From Fretibacter rubidus (lineage in GTDB: Bacteria; Pseudomonadota; Alphaproteobacteria; Caulobacterales; Maricaulaceae): a stretch of 64,000 bases of DNA. Position 1 is the stretch's first letter. Each line of letters opens with the position of its first letter. This document shows positions 54,174 to 62,572 of this stretch, piece after piece. Made by a program: the position numbers and the translations under genes. Under the pieces are notes generated by a model. The model was given only the letters and a program-made list of their open reading frames with translations, was not told where the DNA came from and did no database searches. The stretch covers positions 1,550,001 through 1,614,000 of the forward strand of contig NZ_CP163423.1 of assembly GCF_041429785.1 (NCBI RefSeq). The letters are read 5' to 3'.

Positions 54174-55333
54174 GCGCTGTCCATCCAGGATACAACAGTT
54201 TTTTTGGTAACAGTCGCTTTGATAACGACGCCGATATTAATCACGATACAAATCCACGTCCAAGCAGCGACAGCGTAAAACCCCCATATTCCTGCCTGCG
54301 GCACGATAGTACTCGCTATAATCGCCAGCATAAAGATGAAAGTGTTAGGATTGCGCCGTGCCGTATATATCCGCAGGAAAGAATTAAAAGGCCGCCAGAC
54401 ATGGATATGGAAGCCGTGCTGGAGAATAAATATCCCTTCAATGACACGGTCAACCACGTAACCGACCATAATCAGGGCAAGCGCAATCGTCATAGCGTTC
54501 GGCCAAGCCAAGACCCCGCCAAGACCAATAAACCATGCAAAATACCAAAAAGACGGATGAATCAAATCAATGCCGTGGTCATAGATATTACCCCACCATG
54601 AGTAAGTCATAGTGGTGCGCGCAAGCTTCCCGTCTACAGTATCAAGGAACGTCATAAACCACCCGGTAACAAAGCCCAAAGCCCACTGCCCTTGCATAAA
54701 AAAGTAAAACGCCGCGACACACAAAACCAAGCCAATTGTTGTGACCATATTGGGCGATAGCTTCATGGCGGCACAGGCACGGGTGACATAAAAGGCAGGT
54801 AGCGGCCAGAAATACTTAGTGACAAAATCTGTGATACCTTTGTAAGAGCTGTCAAACTGACGCTGCATAATCGTGGTCATCGGGGTGCGCATAACATTCA
54901 ACGCATAGGGCGGCTCTGACTTTCGCAGAGCTTTGTTATAAATATCAGAAATGGCGTCAGGAGATTTGGCCATAAGGCCGTGTTTATTGAGGATGCCATC
55001 GCTTGCTTGCATACCGATAAGCGTATGAGGTTTGACGGCTTGATGAGCATGTCCGCCATTAATCCCAATAATTTCACCATCCACGACAAGGGCCGTATTA
55101 CGCGCAGCAACAAAGGCGCGACAGAGAGCTGTCGACAATATCCAATCAATATTCAGAATGACGGAGGCGCCCTTGGTACTCACATATGAGGCCCCTGCCT
55201 TTTTAAACGCCCGCTTTTGCCAATCCATCAACGACAACCCCCAAAGGCGTGTGTCTGCACGTGCCGCAACCGCCCCAACAAAGCAAACGGTTGGGGTTAA
55301 TGTTGACTGGGTGTCTGTGACTTTAACATCCAT
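54170..55333 (-). CDS. CDP-alcohol phosphotransferase with an extra N-terminal domain
   Basis: 387 residues. The C-terminal half (from about 175) is a membrane CDP-alcohol phosphotransferase with a complete catalytic motif: Asp231, Asp234, Gly235, Ala238-Arg239, Gly248, Asp252 and Asp256. It transfers a phosphoalcohol from a CDP-activated donor. The N-terminal 160 residues are soluble, with no membrane segment, and look like a decayed nucleotidyltransferase/IPCT-type region such as precedes the transferase in DIPP synthases; this resemblance is weak. It lies between the HAD phosphatase and flippase genes with no gap, so it probably installs the polar head group of the lipid made by this locus. 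Confidence 0.87.
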   Translation of the reverse strand: MDVKVTDTQSTLTPTVCFVGAVAARADTRLWGLSLMDWQKRAFKKAGASYVSTKGASVILNIDWILSTALCRAFVAARNTALVVDGEIIGINGGHAHQAVKPHTLIGMQASDGILNKHGLMAKSPDAISDIYNKALRKSEPPYALNVMRTPMTTIMQRQFDSSYKGITDFVTKYFWPLPAFYVTRACAAMKLSPNMVTTIGLVLCVAAFYFFMQGQWALGFVTGWFMTFLDTVDGKLARTTMTYSWWGNIYDHGIDLIHPSFWYFAWFIGLGGVLAWPNAMTIALALIMVGYVVDRVIEGIFILQHGFHIHVWRPFNSFLRIYTARRNPNTFIFMLAIIASTIVPQAGIWGFYAVAAWTWICIVINIGVVIKATVTKKTVVSWMDSA

Positions 55334-56728
55334 TTACAGCATGTCCTTCTTACAATTCAAAGAGGCGTTAAGCGCTCGCTTTGCTGTGATTGCAACAAAA
55401 ACAACAGCGAATATATTGCCGATAATCGCGGCCCAACCCGGTGCCATTTGCCCGACCGTTGTGGGGCTGAGTGCGAACAAAGCTACGATAAAGATGAACA
55501 GGCTGAGTGAGCGCGCGTAGATCGCTTTTTCAGGACAATCCGTGGCATAATAAATCGGGTATAACGGTGCAACAATGCCGAGTAACGCCGCCGCAGGCAC
55601 AAGTAACGATGCCAGCGGTGCAGCGGCTGCATAATCTTCGCCAAATAATGCTGAGAGCGCATTGGGCCCCAAAAACATTAATAGCGCCGAGAAAAACAAA
55701 CCAAAGCTTAAAAGGACAAAGGCCGTGCGGGTCACAAGTTGCCAAATCTTTGTGCCGTCCCCTGAACTGATCATCTTGGCAATCTCGGGATAAATGACTT
55801 GGTCAAATAGTTTAAAGCCTTCAGATAGAAGCTTTGCCGCCTCCTCTGCTATCTTGTAAATCCCGGCAAAGGCTGGTCCAAATATCGCGGTCACAAGCAA
55901 TAGCGGCAGATGCAAATGTCCCGCCGCCAAAGTAGAGTCTATGTTGGATTTAATCGTAAAAGGCCATAGCCCAGCCCGAGGAGAGAAAAAATCGGATTTA
56001 GCGCGGATAACCATGCCGAGTAATCGCCGACGTTTAAGCTCTAACATAGCCGCTACAGGCAAGAAGATATAGCTTACGAGCGAGGCGCCAAACCAAACGC
56101 ACAAAAATCCTTCCAAACCCCAGCCAGCATGGGCGGCATATATCGCGCCAAGCAGACGCGTCGTCGGCATAATCAATGCCTTTACCGCCAAGACTTGGAA
56201 TTTATCAAAAAGGCGAAACACGCCAATTGATGTGCCAAGCTGTCTAAACAAAATCACGATACAATAAAGCATCACGTAATGCTGTAATTCGTCAGCTGAC
56301 AAGGCACTTTCGCGCGACAAGCTTGGGAACTGTGATCCAACGAATATGAAAAAGCTAAACAATGCTATCGCCATAACGTAAGCGGCTATTGCTGATAAAA
56401 AATCAAGCGTTATCCCGAACTTGAACAGTTTTGCTAATGATTGTGCATCGTCTTTGACAACATCATCACTGCCAAAACGAATGATACCTTGCCACGCTTG
56501 GAAGGTAGCCACTTCCGAGAAGAAAAGCATATAGGCATGAAGAAACATGATTGTCCCAAAAGCCAGCGTGCTATCGAGCGCGACCGCCGTGATTGTCAGC
56601 GTTACAAATCCCATCACAGCAGCAAGGGTCTTTGCTCCGACCATCATGCCTGAATTAGCGGCAACACGTTTTCCAGCCGACGCGCTGGAGGCCGTTGATA
56701 AATCGGGTTTTGTCGCAGACTTTGTCAC
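55334..56728 (-). CDS. Polysaccharide/lipid flippase of the MATE-like MOP superfamily
   Basis: 464 residues with about 12 to 14 predicted membrane helices and a hydrophilic N-terminus of about 25 residues. It resembles Wzx/RfbX flippases (ARVFGLVT-type start replaced by ANSGMMVGAKTLAAVMGFVTLTI; later FAGIYKIAEEAAKLLSEGFKLFDQVIYPEIAK). It could turn a lipid-linked precursor across the inner membrane. It overlaps the nucleotidyltransferase gene by 4 bases and abuts the phosphotransferase gene. The transported molecule is not evident from sequence. Confidence 0.85.
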   Translation of the reverse strand: MTKSATKPDLSTASSASAGKRVAANSGMMVGAKTLAAVMGFVTLTITAVALDSTLAFGTIMFLHAYMLFFSEVATFQAWQGIIRFGSDDVVKDDAQSLAKLFKFGITLDFLSAIAAYVMAIALFSFFIFVGSQFPSLSRESALSADELQHYVMLYCIVILFRQLGTSIGVFRLFDKFQVLAVKALIMPTTRLLGAIYAAHAGWGLEGFLCVWFGASLVSYIFLPVAAMLELKRRRLLGMVIRAKSDFFSPRAGLWPFTIKSNIDSTLAAGHLHLPLLLVTAIFGPAFAGIYKIAEEAAKLLSEGFKLFDQVIYPEIAKMISSGDGTKIWQLVTRTAFVLLSFGLFFSALLMFLGPNALSALFGEDYAAAAPLASLLVPAAALLGIVAPLYPIYYATDCPEKAIYARSLSLFIFIVALFALSPTTVGQMAPGWAAIIGNIFAVVFVAITAKRALNASLNCKKDML

Positions 56729-57516
56729 GATACAGCTTTAGCCTGTTTGCGCGCTAATAATATAGCCTCCACGAGGGTTTTATCCGATGGCTTATCGACA
56801 TCAATGGCGGCCTCAGCGATAGGGATAAGGACAGGTCGCGCGGTGATACCCAGTGTTTTGGAGACTTGCGAGAAGGCGTCGTCAAAACTCAAACGCCCTG
56901 ACACATATTTCAATAGACCGCCTAGCCCCAATCGCCACGCGAGTTTCCACGGCTTTTTTCGGTCATTTTGGGCTTGTTGCCAAAATCGTATCGCTTCAAT
57001 GCCATTTTCATTGGCCACGTAAAAAAGATTGCAGCCCGAGACAGCAATATCTGAAAATTTCAAATACGTACGTTTCATATTCGGATAAGCGGGCGCAATG
57101 ACATTCTTTTCAGCCAGCCCAACACAAAAATCAGCGCCTGTCTTCTTAGCCCCAGTGATAAAGATATCAATCATCTCTGCTGTCAATAACGGGTGATCTG
57201 CGGTGGTGATGAGTAGCGGCACATCTATCCCCGCTTCAATCGCGGCCATGGCGCTACCCGCTGGACCTGGTTTTGATGGTGATTGAATAAGGTCCGAATG
57301 GTAAGACGCATCAAATCCGCTGACGTAGAATGCATCCGCGACAGTTGCGCGACGCAGCGCGGCCAGCACATAATCAATCATTGGCATACCGTTGAACGGC
57401 AACAACGCTTTGCGATCAATGCCGGCTTGCGCACATAACGGGTCAACTACGCCTTCGCGCTGCCCCGCTAGGATAAGAACATTGGCCACTTTATCCACGT
57501 TAAAGCGCCTTTTCAT
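56725..57516 (-). CDS. MobA-like sugar/alcohol-phosphate nucleotidyltransferase
   Basis: 263 residues from Met at 57516 (an in-frame Met at 57546 would lengthen the overlap with the upstream gene). Nucleotidyltransferase core: VANVLILAGQREG as the nucleotide loop, LLPFNGMPMIDYVLAAL, and the metal-site segment LLITTADHPLLT, with DVDKPSDK near the end. Enzymes of this shape activate phosphorylated sugars or polyols as CDP- or UDP-derivatives. In this operon it probably makes the CDP-alcohol used by the phosphotransferase at 54170-55333. The alcohol is unknown. Confidence 0.85.
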   Translation of the reverse strand: MKRRFNVDKVANVLILAGQREGVVDPLCAQAGIDRKALLPFNGMPMIDYVLAALRRATVADAFYVSGFDASYHSDLIQSPSKPGPAGSAMAAIEAGIDVPLLITTADHPLLTAEMIDIFITGAKKTGADFCVGLAEKNVIAPAYPNMKRTYLKFSDIAVSGCNLFYVANENGIEAIRFWQQAQNDRKKPWKLAWRLGLGGLLKYVSGRLSFDDAFSQVSKTLGITARPVLIPIAEAAIDVDKPSDKTLVEAILLARKQAKAVS

Positions 57517-58663
57517 ACATGCGGTATGTTTTATAACGCTTGGCATCGGCTTGTTCGCAAATGCGTATCATGCCCGCATTGTCTTCTAAAATCCACGACA
57601 GTTCGCAATGGGTAAAGCCCTTTTGCCGTCCTGCTTCAAAGACCGTCTCGCAAAGCTTGGCTACAATCGCGAGGCCTTTCTTTGTGTTATGCCATTCACG
57701 GCGCAGCCCCATAAGCGGAATGCGCGCTTGCTTTACACCCTTTATTTTGAGGCGGTTCACCAAAGTCCACCAGCCAAACGGCAGCAGTTTTCCGTCAAGC
57801 CCAGCCGTGGCTTCGTTCAAATCCGGTATCATCCAGATATAGGCGACAGGCGAGCCCTCAATCTCGCCGACCCAAAGGCCTTCTTTAAACATCAACGGCT
57901 TAATCTCTTTGGCCATGTGTGTGATTTGCTCATCTGAGAACGGGACGAAACCCCAGTTCTGCGACCAGGCATCATTAAAGATATCCATGACAATGTTCAC
58001 GTCGCCCAAAAAGTCTTTGGTATTCATCGGGCGTATTGTGATGTCAGGGTCCTTATCGGCAATTTTGACCATCATCTGCGTTTGCCGAGGCCGCGGGTAT
58101 CCCGCGTGAAGATCAGCCTGATAGGCATACATATCAACGGCTTTGCTCATGCCAAAGTTCTCAACCATGTCTTGATAGTCAACCCGCCCATGGGACATCA
58201 TGACGACAGGCGGGGTATCAAATCCGTCAATCAACAGACCGCATTCCTCATTAACGGACCACTGCGCGGGACCGACCATACGGTCCGCGCCTTGACTTAA
58301 TAGCCAGTTTTGTGCCGCCGTCAGAAGTGCGTGGCCAACGGCCGGGTCAGCCTCGCAATCAAAATAGCCGAAATGCCCTGCTTTGTCATTGTGATGAACT
58401 TGGTGCGCGGGGTTAATAAAGGCCGCGATACGTCCGACAACGCGGTCTCCCGTTTCAGCTAAAAACAATTGCCGCGTTAGCGTGGCTGCCACGGGGTTCT
58501 TATGGGGTGATAGCTGTTCTTTGCGCTCAAAGCGTAGCGGTGCACGCCATGAAGGCTCACCTTCGTAAATCCGATAAGGCAAATCTAAAAACGCTTTTTC
58601 CTGTGCCCTTGAGGCCACAGGGATAATCGTAAATGATTGCGATATTGCTGATGAGCTCGGCAT
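57500..58663 (-). CDS. GNAT-fold N-acyltransferase, candidate bacterial ceramide synthase
   Basis: 387 residues, soluble. Residues about 1-200 and 200-387 resemble a duplicated GNAT acyltransferase fold: early DLPYRIYEGEPSWRAPLRFERKEQLS, RQLFLAETGDRVVGRIAAFIN, then GALWVGEIEG-like LWVGEIEGSPVAYIWMIPDL and the C-terminal MRICEQADAKRYKTYRMYEK. Genes of this type are usually left as hypothetical. In Caulobacter the ceramide synthase bCerS is a GNAT-like protein in the sphingolipid locus; the neighbours here (serine palmitoyltransferase candidate, lipid kinase) make the same role plausible. It starts the right-hand operon after DUF2141, 58 bases away. Confidence 0.7.
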   Translation of the reverse strand: MPSSSAISQSFTIIPVASRAQEKAFLDLPYRIYEGEPSWRAPLRFERKEQLSPHKNPVAATLTRQLFLAETGDRVVGRIAAFINPAHQVHHNDKAGHFGYFDCEADPAVGHALLTAAQNWLLSQGADRMVGPAQWSVNEECGLLIDGFDTPPVVMMSHGRVDYQDMVENFGMSKAVDMYAYQADLHAGYPRPRQTQMMVKIADKDPDITIRPMNTKDFLGDVNIVMDIFNDAWSQNWGFVPFSDEQITHMAKEIKPLMFKEGLWVGEIEGSPVAYIWMIPDLNEATAGLDGKLLPFGWWTLVNRLKIKGVKQARIPLMGLRREWHNTKKGLAIVAKLCETVFEAGRQKGFTHCELSWILEDNAGMIRICEQADAKRYKTYRMYEKAL

Positions 58664-58721
58664 GGTGGCAATGTCCCCTTGCCACGACGGAATCGACGCG
58701 GGTATTTACACCTTTGTCGGT

Positions 58722-59240
58722 TTAATCGTCTTGCAGGTCAACTACGTTGATAACGATATCTGCGCCTTGAGGGCCGACTTCAAAGGCCGCTTCTTCAAAC
58801 TTCGGCATCCGCAGCGACTTAAACTCGATATTATTGGACAGCACAAAGGGTTCTTTTGGCGTGAAATTCCACTTTTTCTTGAGCTTTCTGTTGCCGTCTA
58901 GATCGTGATAGCCCGCCAAAGCATATGTGCCTGCTTCTGGCACATTAATACACATCATCATCGGGCCGTCCTCGGCTTTGTCGCGAATAGAGCGCAGCCG
59001 CCCTTTTTTAGATAAAAACCCGTCCTCTGAGTTATAAAGCTCTAGCTTCATGATGCCGACAGCTGTTACGCCCTCGATAGTGGCGCGAATCTGTAGTCCA
59101 TCCGCAACACAGGCATCAGAAAAATCATCAGGGTATAATTCCAGTTCTTCATCGTTATCTTGCGCCAAAGCGGATGAAAACGACAAAACACTGATAAATA
59201 ACCCTAAAAAGATGAAGCGAATGTTTGCGTTCATGGTCAT
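58722..59240 (-). CDS. Secreted DUF2141 protein
   Basis: 172 residues. A signal peptide is cleaved near LSFSSALAQ (about residue 26). The mature part matches DUF2141 (VTAVGIMKLELYNSEDGFL; AGTYALAGYHDLDGNRKL; PKEPFVLSNN), an immunoglobulin-like secreted domain of unknown function. A very acidic stretch (DNDEELELYPDD) follows the signal peptide. It is the first gene of the leftward operon, 107 bases from the divergent permease pair. Its place at the head of a lipid operon suggests a periplasmic or outer membrane role. Confidence 0.85.
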   Translation of the reverse strand: MTMNANIRFIFLGLFISVLSFSSALAQDNDEELELYPDDFSDACVADGLQIRATIEGVTAVGIMKLELYNSEDGFLSKKGRLRSIRDKAEDGPMMMCINVPEAGTYALAGYHDLDGNRKLKKKWNFTPKEPFVLSNNIEFKSLRMPKFEEAAFEVGPQGADIVINVVDLQDD

Positions 59241-59347
59241 GTCTCATTATTGCCAGAGGTTAAAGGATAACGGGCTTACTTGTCGCATATGGTGAGCAGC
59301 CCGCTCTTTGTAAAGAATTATGCGCAGTAGGAAACATATCGAAACAT

Positions 59348-60556
59348 ATGGGACGTCTTAATCAATATCTTTTGAAAAGATCGCTCATTAATATCGGTGG
59401 GCTGATTATTTTCGCGATTGTCGTGCTGCTCTTAGAGCGTCTTCTGCGTATTTTCGAGATTGTCTCAAATTCATCCAACCCTGCGGGTGATGCCAGTTCG
59501 ATGGTGATTAACCTGCTCCCGCATTATCTTGGCATGGCTCTGCCGATGGCGCTTTTGCTGGGTATCACAATCACAATAGACCGTTTTAGTAAATCATCAG
59601 AGCTAACCGCTGCCCTTGGCGCAGGCGTATCCCTGCCCCAAATGACACGGCCCTTTATGTTTATCGCAGCCGTTCTGGCCGTTATCACCCTATTTGTAGA
59701 AGGCTATATGCAGCCTGTCGGGCGGTATAATTACCGCCAAGTTGTTCATGTCGTCAAACAGCAATCTTTCACAGCAGCTTTGCGCGAAGGCACCTTTACC
59801 GAAGTCGGAAACCGAACATTTTTCGCCGGCACAGAAAAAGCGGGTAGCGCCATCGGCCCCATTTTTATCTACGAAAAATTAAAAGAGAACGGCGAGCAGA
59901 CAGGTGTGCGCATCACAACAGCCGACGAAGGTCGCTTGATTGTCCGCGAAGCTAGTAACGAGCCTGTCCTGCAACTGGCAGAAGGCCAAAGCTACCAGAT
60001 TGTCGGCGAACGCCAGCTTGACGGCGACCTGAGTTTTAGCAGCGGCGCGGTGACAGGCAGTGTTGATGATAATATGTTTCGGATGCGCGGCGATGACGAA
60101 CGCGAAATGACATCGATAGAGCTATTTCAAAACCGTCGCGGCGAAATATTTGATAGCATTGATACCAATACCAATAACGCTGCCCTGCACTTGCGATTAG
60201 GGCGCGCGGTGTTGCTGCTTATCCTCCCGTTCATCGCTGTGCCTTTTGGTCTGAACTATGGCCGTAATCCTTCATCGGCGGGTATCTTCATTGGCGTTGT
60301 CATGCTGGTATCGCTACAAAAAGCCCTTGAATTGGGGCAGAGCCTTGGTGCGAGCGGCACAATACCGCCTTGGGCGGGCATATGGCCAACTATAATTGCT
60401 GTTGGATTATTCGCGGCATGGATATTCCGCAAAAGCGCGTATAAAATGGGCCAACCGCCCCTCACCGCGATTAGCTTTTATCTCAACGGCTTACAAGAAG
60501 GCCTAAAGACCCGCATCAAACGCGTTGGGACGATTATCCGTGGGGATACGGCCTAG
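59348..60556 (+). CDS. LptF/YjgP-like permease subunit
   Basis: 402 residues of the YjgP/YjgQ family. Three N-terminal helices, a periplasmic beta-jellyroll domain (about 130-270) and three C-terminal helices give the LptF topology. Diagnostic segments are YLLKRSLINIGGLIIFAIVVLLLERLLRIFE and LLPHYLGMALPMALLLG. In the LPS exporter LptF and LptG form the membrane part of the LptB2FG transporter. Here the pair sits apart from lptD/lptA/lptB and inside a sphingolipid-type cluster, which suggests a second, dedicated lipid exporter. The stop overlaps the GTG start of the next gene. Confidence 0.88.
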   Translation: MGRLNQYLLKRSLINIGGLIIFAIVVLLLERLLRIFEIVSNSSNPAGDASSMVINLLPHYLGMALPMALLLGITITIDRFSKSSELTAALGAGVSLPQMTRPFMFIAAVLAVITLFVEGYMQPVGRYNYRQVVHVVKQQSFTAALREGTFTEVGNRTFFAGTEKAGSAIGPIFIYEKLKENGEQTGVRITTADEGRLIVREASNEPVLQLAEGQSYQIVGERQLDGDLSFSSGAVTGSVDDNMFRMRGDDEREMTSIELFQNRRGEIFDSIDTNTNNAALHLRLGRAVLLLILPFIAVPFGLNYGRNPSSAGIFIGVVMLVSLQKALELGQSLGASGTIPPWAGIWPTIIAVGLFAAWIFRKSAYKMGQPPLTAISFYLNGLQEGLKTRIKRVGTIIRGDTA

Positions 60557-61641
60557 TGTTTAAATTCCTCACATATCTATCCAAATCATTTTTTATCACT
60601 TGGTTGACCGTTGTGTTCGGTTTCTTGGTGCTGATCGGACTGCTTGATTCACTTGCCAATGGCGGGGATATTCTGGCTGATGACGGAACATTTGTGGATA
60701 CATTCCGCTATATGGCTTACCGCGCGCCCGTCATATTTGACCGCATCTTCATCTTTACAATCCATGTCGCCATATTGCTGACCTTTGTGAAACTTATCCG
60801 GAATCACGAACTTGTCGCCCTGCTGGGGTTTGGTATTTCAGCGCCGAAGCAAATCGCGCTGCTGGCGCCTGCGGTTTTAACGGCGGGACTGGTATCTATT
60901 ATCGCAATAAACGTCCTTATGCCGCCTTCTGTTCGCGCGCTACAAGCCTGGGGTATTGGCGAGTATAAAATAAAAAATGTCACAGAGGACAACCCGCTCT
61001 GGATGGAAGATGCGGGCCGTATCATGCGCGCCGCAGACCGCGATAGTATGAATACGCTCGGCACGTTAGAGCTTTACGAACGCTCACCCGACACGGGCGC
61101 GATAACCAATGTAACATGGGCAGAACGCGCCGATTTTACGGGCGATAGCTGGAGATTATCTGGCGTGCGTACATTGGACGTCAAAGGCGCGGACGGCGAA
61201 GCGCGGCAAGCGGAAACAGTGGACGGCAACATCAGTTGGGAAACCAAGCAAACCCCGCAATCCATTGCGCGCCTTGCCGCTGAACCGCGTGATTTAGCCT
61301 TGTCCGATATGGCCGTATTTAGTGAAAAGGGAAATTCGGGTAGCAAGCCGAGCTTTGCTTACGGCTTTTGGTATCTACACCGCATTACGCGGCCTTTGGC
61401 GGCACTGCTTCTGCTACTGCTGGCTGTGCCCATTATGCAACGCGTCGGGCGACAAGATACAGGTGACCAAGCCTTGATTATCGGCATCACAGCGGGCTTC
61501 TTATTCCTCATTATTGACGGCGCTATGGCGACATTTGCGGCCTCTGGCGGTATTGCGATTGGATGGGCCATAGCCTTCCCCCTGCTGGTTGTTGGCCTTA
61601 TTGGTAGCTTCTTGCTGCTGCGAACTGAAAGCCTGACATAG
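60556..61641 (+). CDS. LptG/YjgQ-like permease subunit
   Basis: 361 residues starting with GTG that overlaps the LptF-like stop by one base. The topology is again three plus three helices around a periplasmic domain. N-terminal KFLTYLSKSFFITWLTVVFGFLVLIGLLDSLANGGDILAD and the C-terminal YLHRITRPLAALLLLLLAVPIMQRVGR resemble LptG. It probably forms a heterodimer with the preceding protein, and needs an ATPase (LptB or a paralogue) not encoded here. Confidence 0.88.
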   Translation: MFKFLTYLSKSFFITWLTVVFGFLVLIGLLDSLANGGDILADDGTFVDTFRYMAYRAPVIFDRIFIFTIHVAILLTFVKLIRNHELVALLGFGISAPKQIALLAPAVLTAGLVSIIAINVLMPPSVRALQAWGIGEYKIKNVTEDNPLWMEDAGRIMRAADRDSMNTLGTLELYERSPDTGAITNVTWAERADFTGDSWRLSGVRTLDVKGADGEARQAETVDGNISWETKQTPQSIARLAAEPRDLALSDMAVFSEKGNSGSKPSFAYGFWYLHRITRPLAALLLLLLAVPIMQRVGRQDTGDQALIIGITAGFLFLIIDGAMATFAASGGIAIGWAIAFPLLVVGLIGSFLLLRTESLT

Positions 61642-61645
61642 GGTC

Positions 61646-62572
61646 ATGACGGCGCCTGCCCCTGTTTTTATCGTCAACAATTTGAGCGAAACTGTCGCCA
61701 AGCGTGGATCCATCCTGCGCACGGTGGCGAGTGACACGAAGGCTGTGCTTTACGACAACGATATTTTCGATACGCTAGATACCATCGTTAAAGAAACCCA
61801 TAGCAAGAGCCGCGATCACGTCTTTATCGAAGGTGGTGACGGAACCTGCCAAGGCGTGATTACGGCCTTTATGGCCCATTATGCTGCGCTACAGCCCCTA
61901 CCGCGTTTCACGCTTGTGCCGGGCGGCATGACGAACCAAGTTGCAGGCGTGATTGGTATGAAACGCCCCACTGCGCAAAAAATTAAAGCGTTGCTCGCGG
62001 GGCAGTTTACCCATGAAAAACTGCCCCTCATCACCGTCACATCCGGGTCAAATAGTGTTAGCTATAACGGCTTTCTGTTCTCCACGGGGGCCATTCCGAT
62101 GATCACGCAATACACCAAGCAGAAGCTGCATAAGCGCGGCATTGGTGGTTCGCCAGCCGTCATTGGCGGTATTGTACGTGGGGTGAGCGGGCAGCGCGCA
62201 GATGTGATGCACCCGACTCCCATCACACTGACCATAGACGGCGGCACGCCAATATCAGACAATCATTTAGGCACTGTTCTGACCACACTACCCAGCCTTT
62301 TTAAAGGGCTGGATCCCTTTTGGGGTGAAGGCGACGGTGAATTACGCCTGACATATGCCAAGGGTGACGCGCGGCGACTACTGTCAAATATCGTCAGCCT
62401 GTGGCGCGGACAAAAAAACATCGATAGAACTGCGGATGGCCTCAGCAGCTATAACGCTAGCCAGATAGACTTTAATTACGCTGGCGATGTTGTTCTCGAC
62501 GGCGAAACGCTTGACCTGCTTGGCCCTAAATTCACAGTAACGCCCTCACGACCCGTGAGCTTCCTATGGTAA
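61646..62572 (+). CDS. Lipid kinase of the diacylglycerol/sphingosine kinase family
   Basis: 308 residues with the kinase signature VFIEGGDGTCQGVITAFM (GGDGT at residues 63-67) and the following LVPGGMTNQVAGVIGM nucleotide-site loop. It phosphorylates a lipid hydroxyl with ATP. It begins 5 bases after the permease pair and overlaps the next gene by 7 bases. In Caulobacter a ceramide kinase of this family acts in ceramide phosphoglycerate synthesis; the same role is inferred here. Diacylglycerol kinase activity cannot be excluded. Confidence 0.85.
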   Translation: MTAPAPVFIVNNLSETVAKRGSILRTVASDTKAVLYDNDIFDTLDTIVKETHSKSRDHVFIEGGDGTCQGVITAFMAHYAALQPLPRFTLVPGGMTNQVAGVIGMKRPTAQKIKALLAGQFTHEKLPLITVTSGSNSVSYNGFLFSTGAIPMITQYTKQKLHKRGIGGSPAVIGGIVRGVSGQRADVMHPTPITLTIDGGTPISDNHLGTVLTTLPSLFKGLDPFWGEGDGELRLTYAKGDARRLLSNIVSLWRGQKNIDRTADGLSSYNASQIDFNYAGDVVLDGETLDLLGPKFTVTPSRPVSFLW

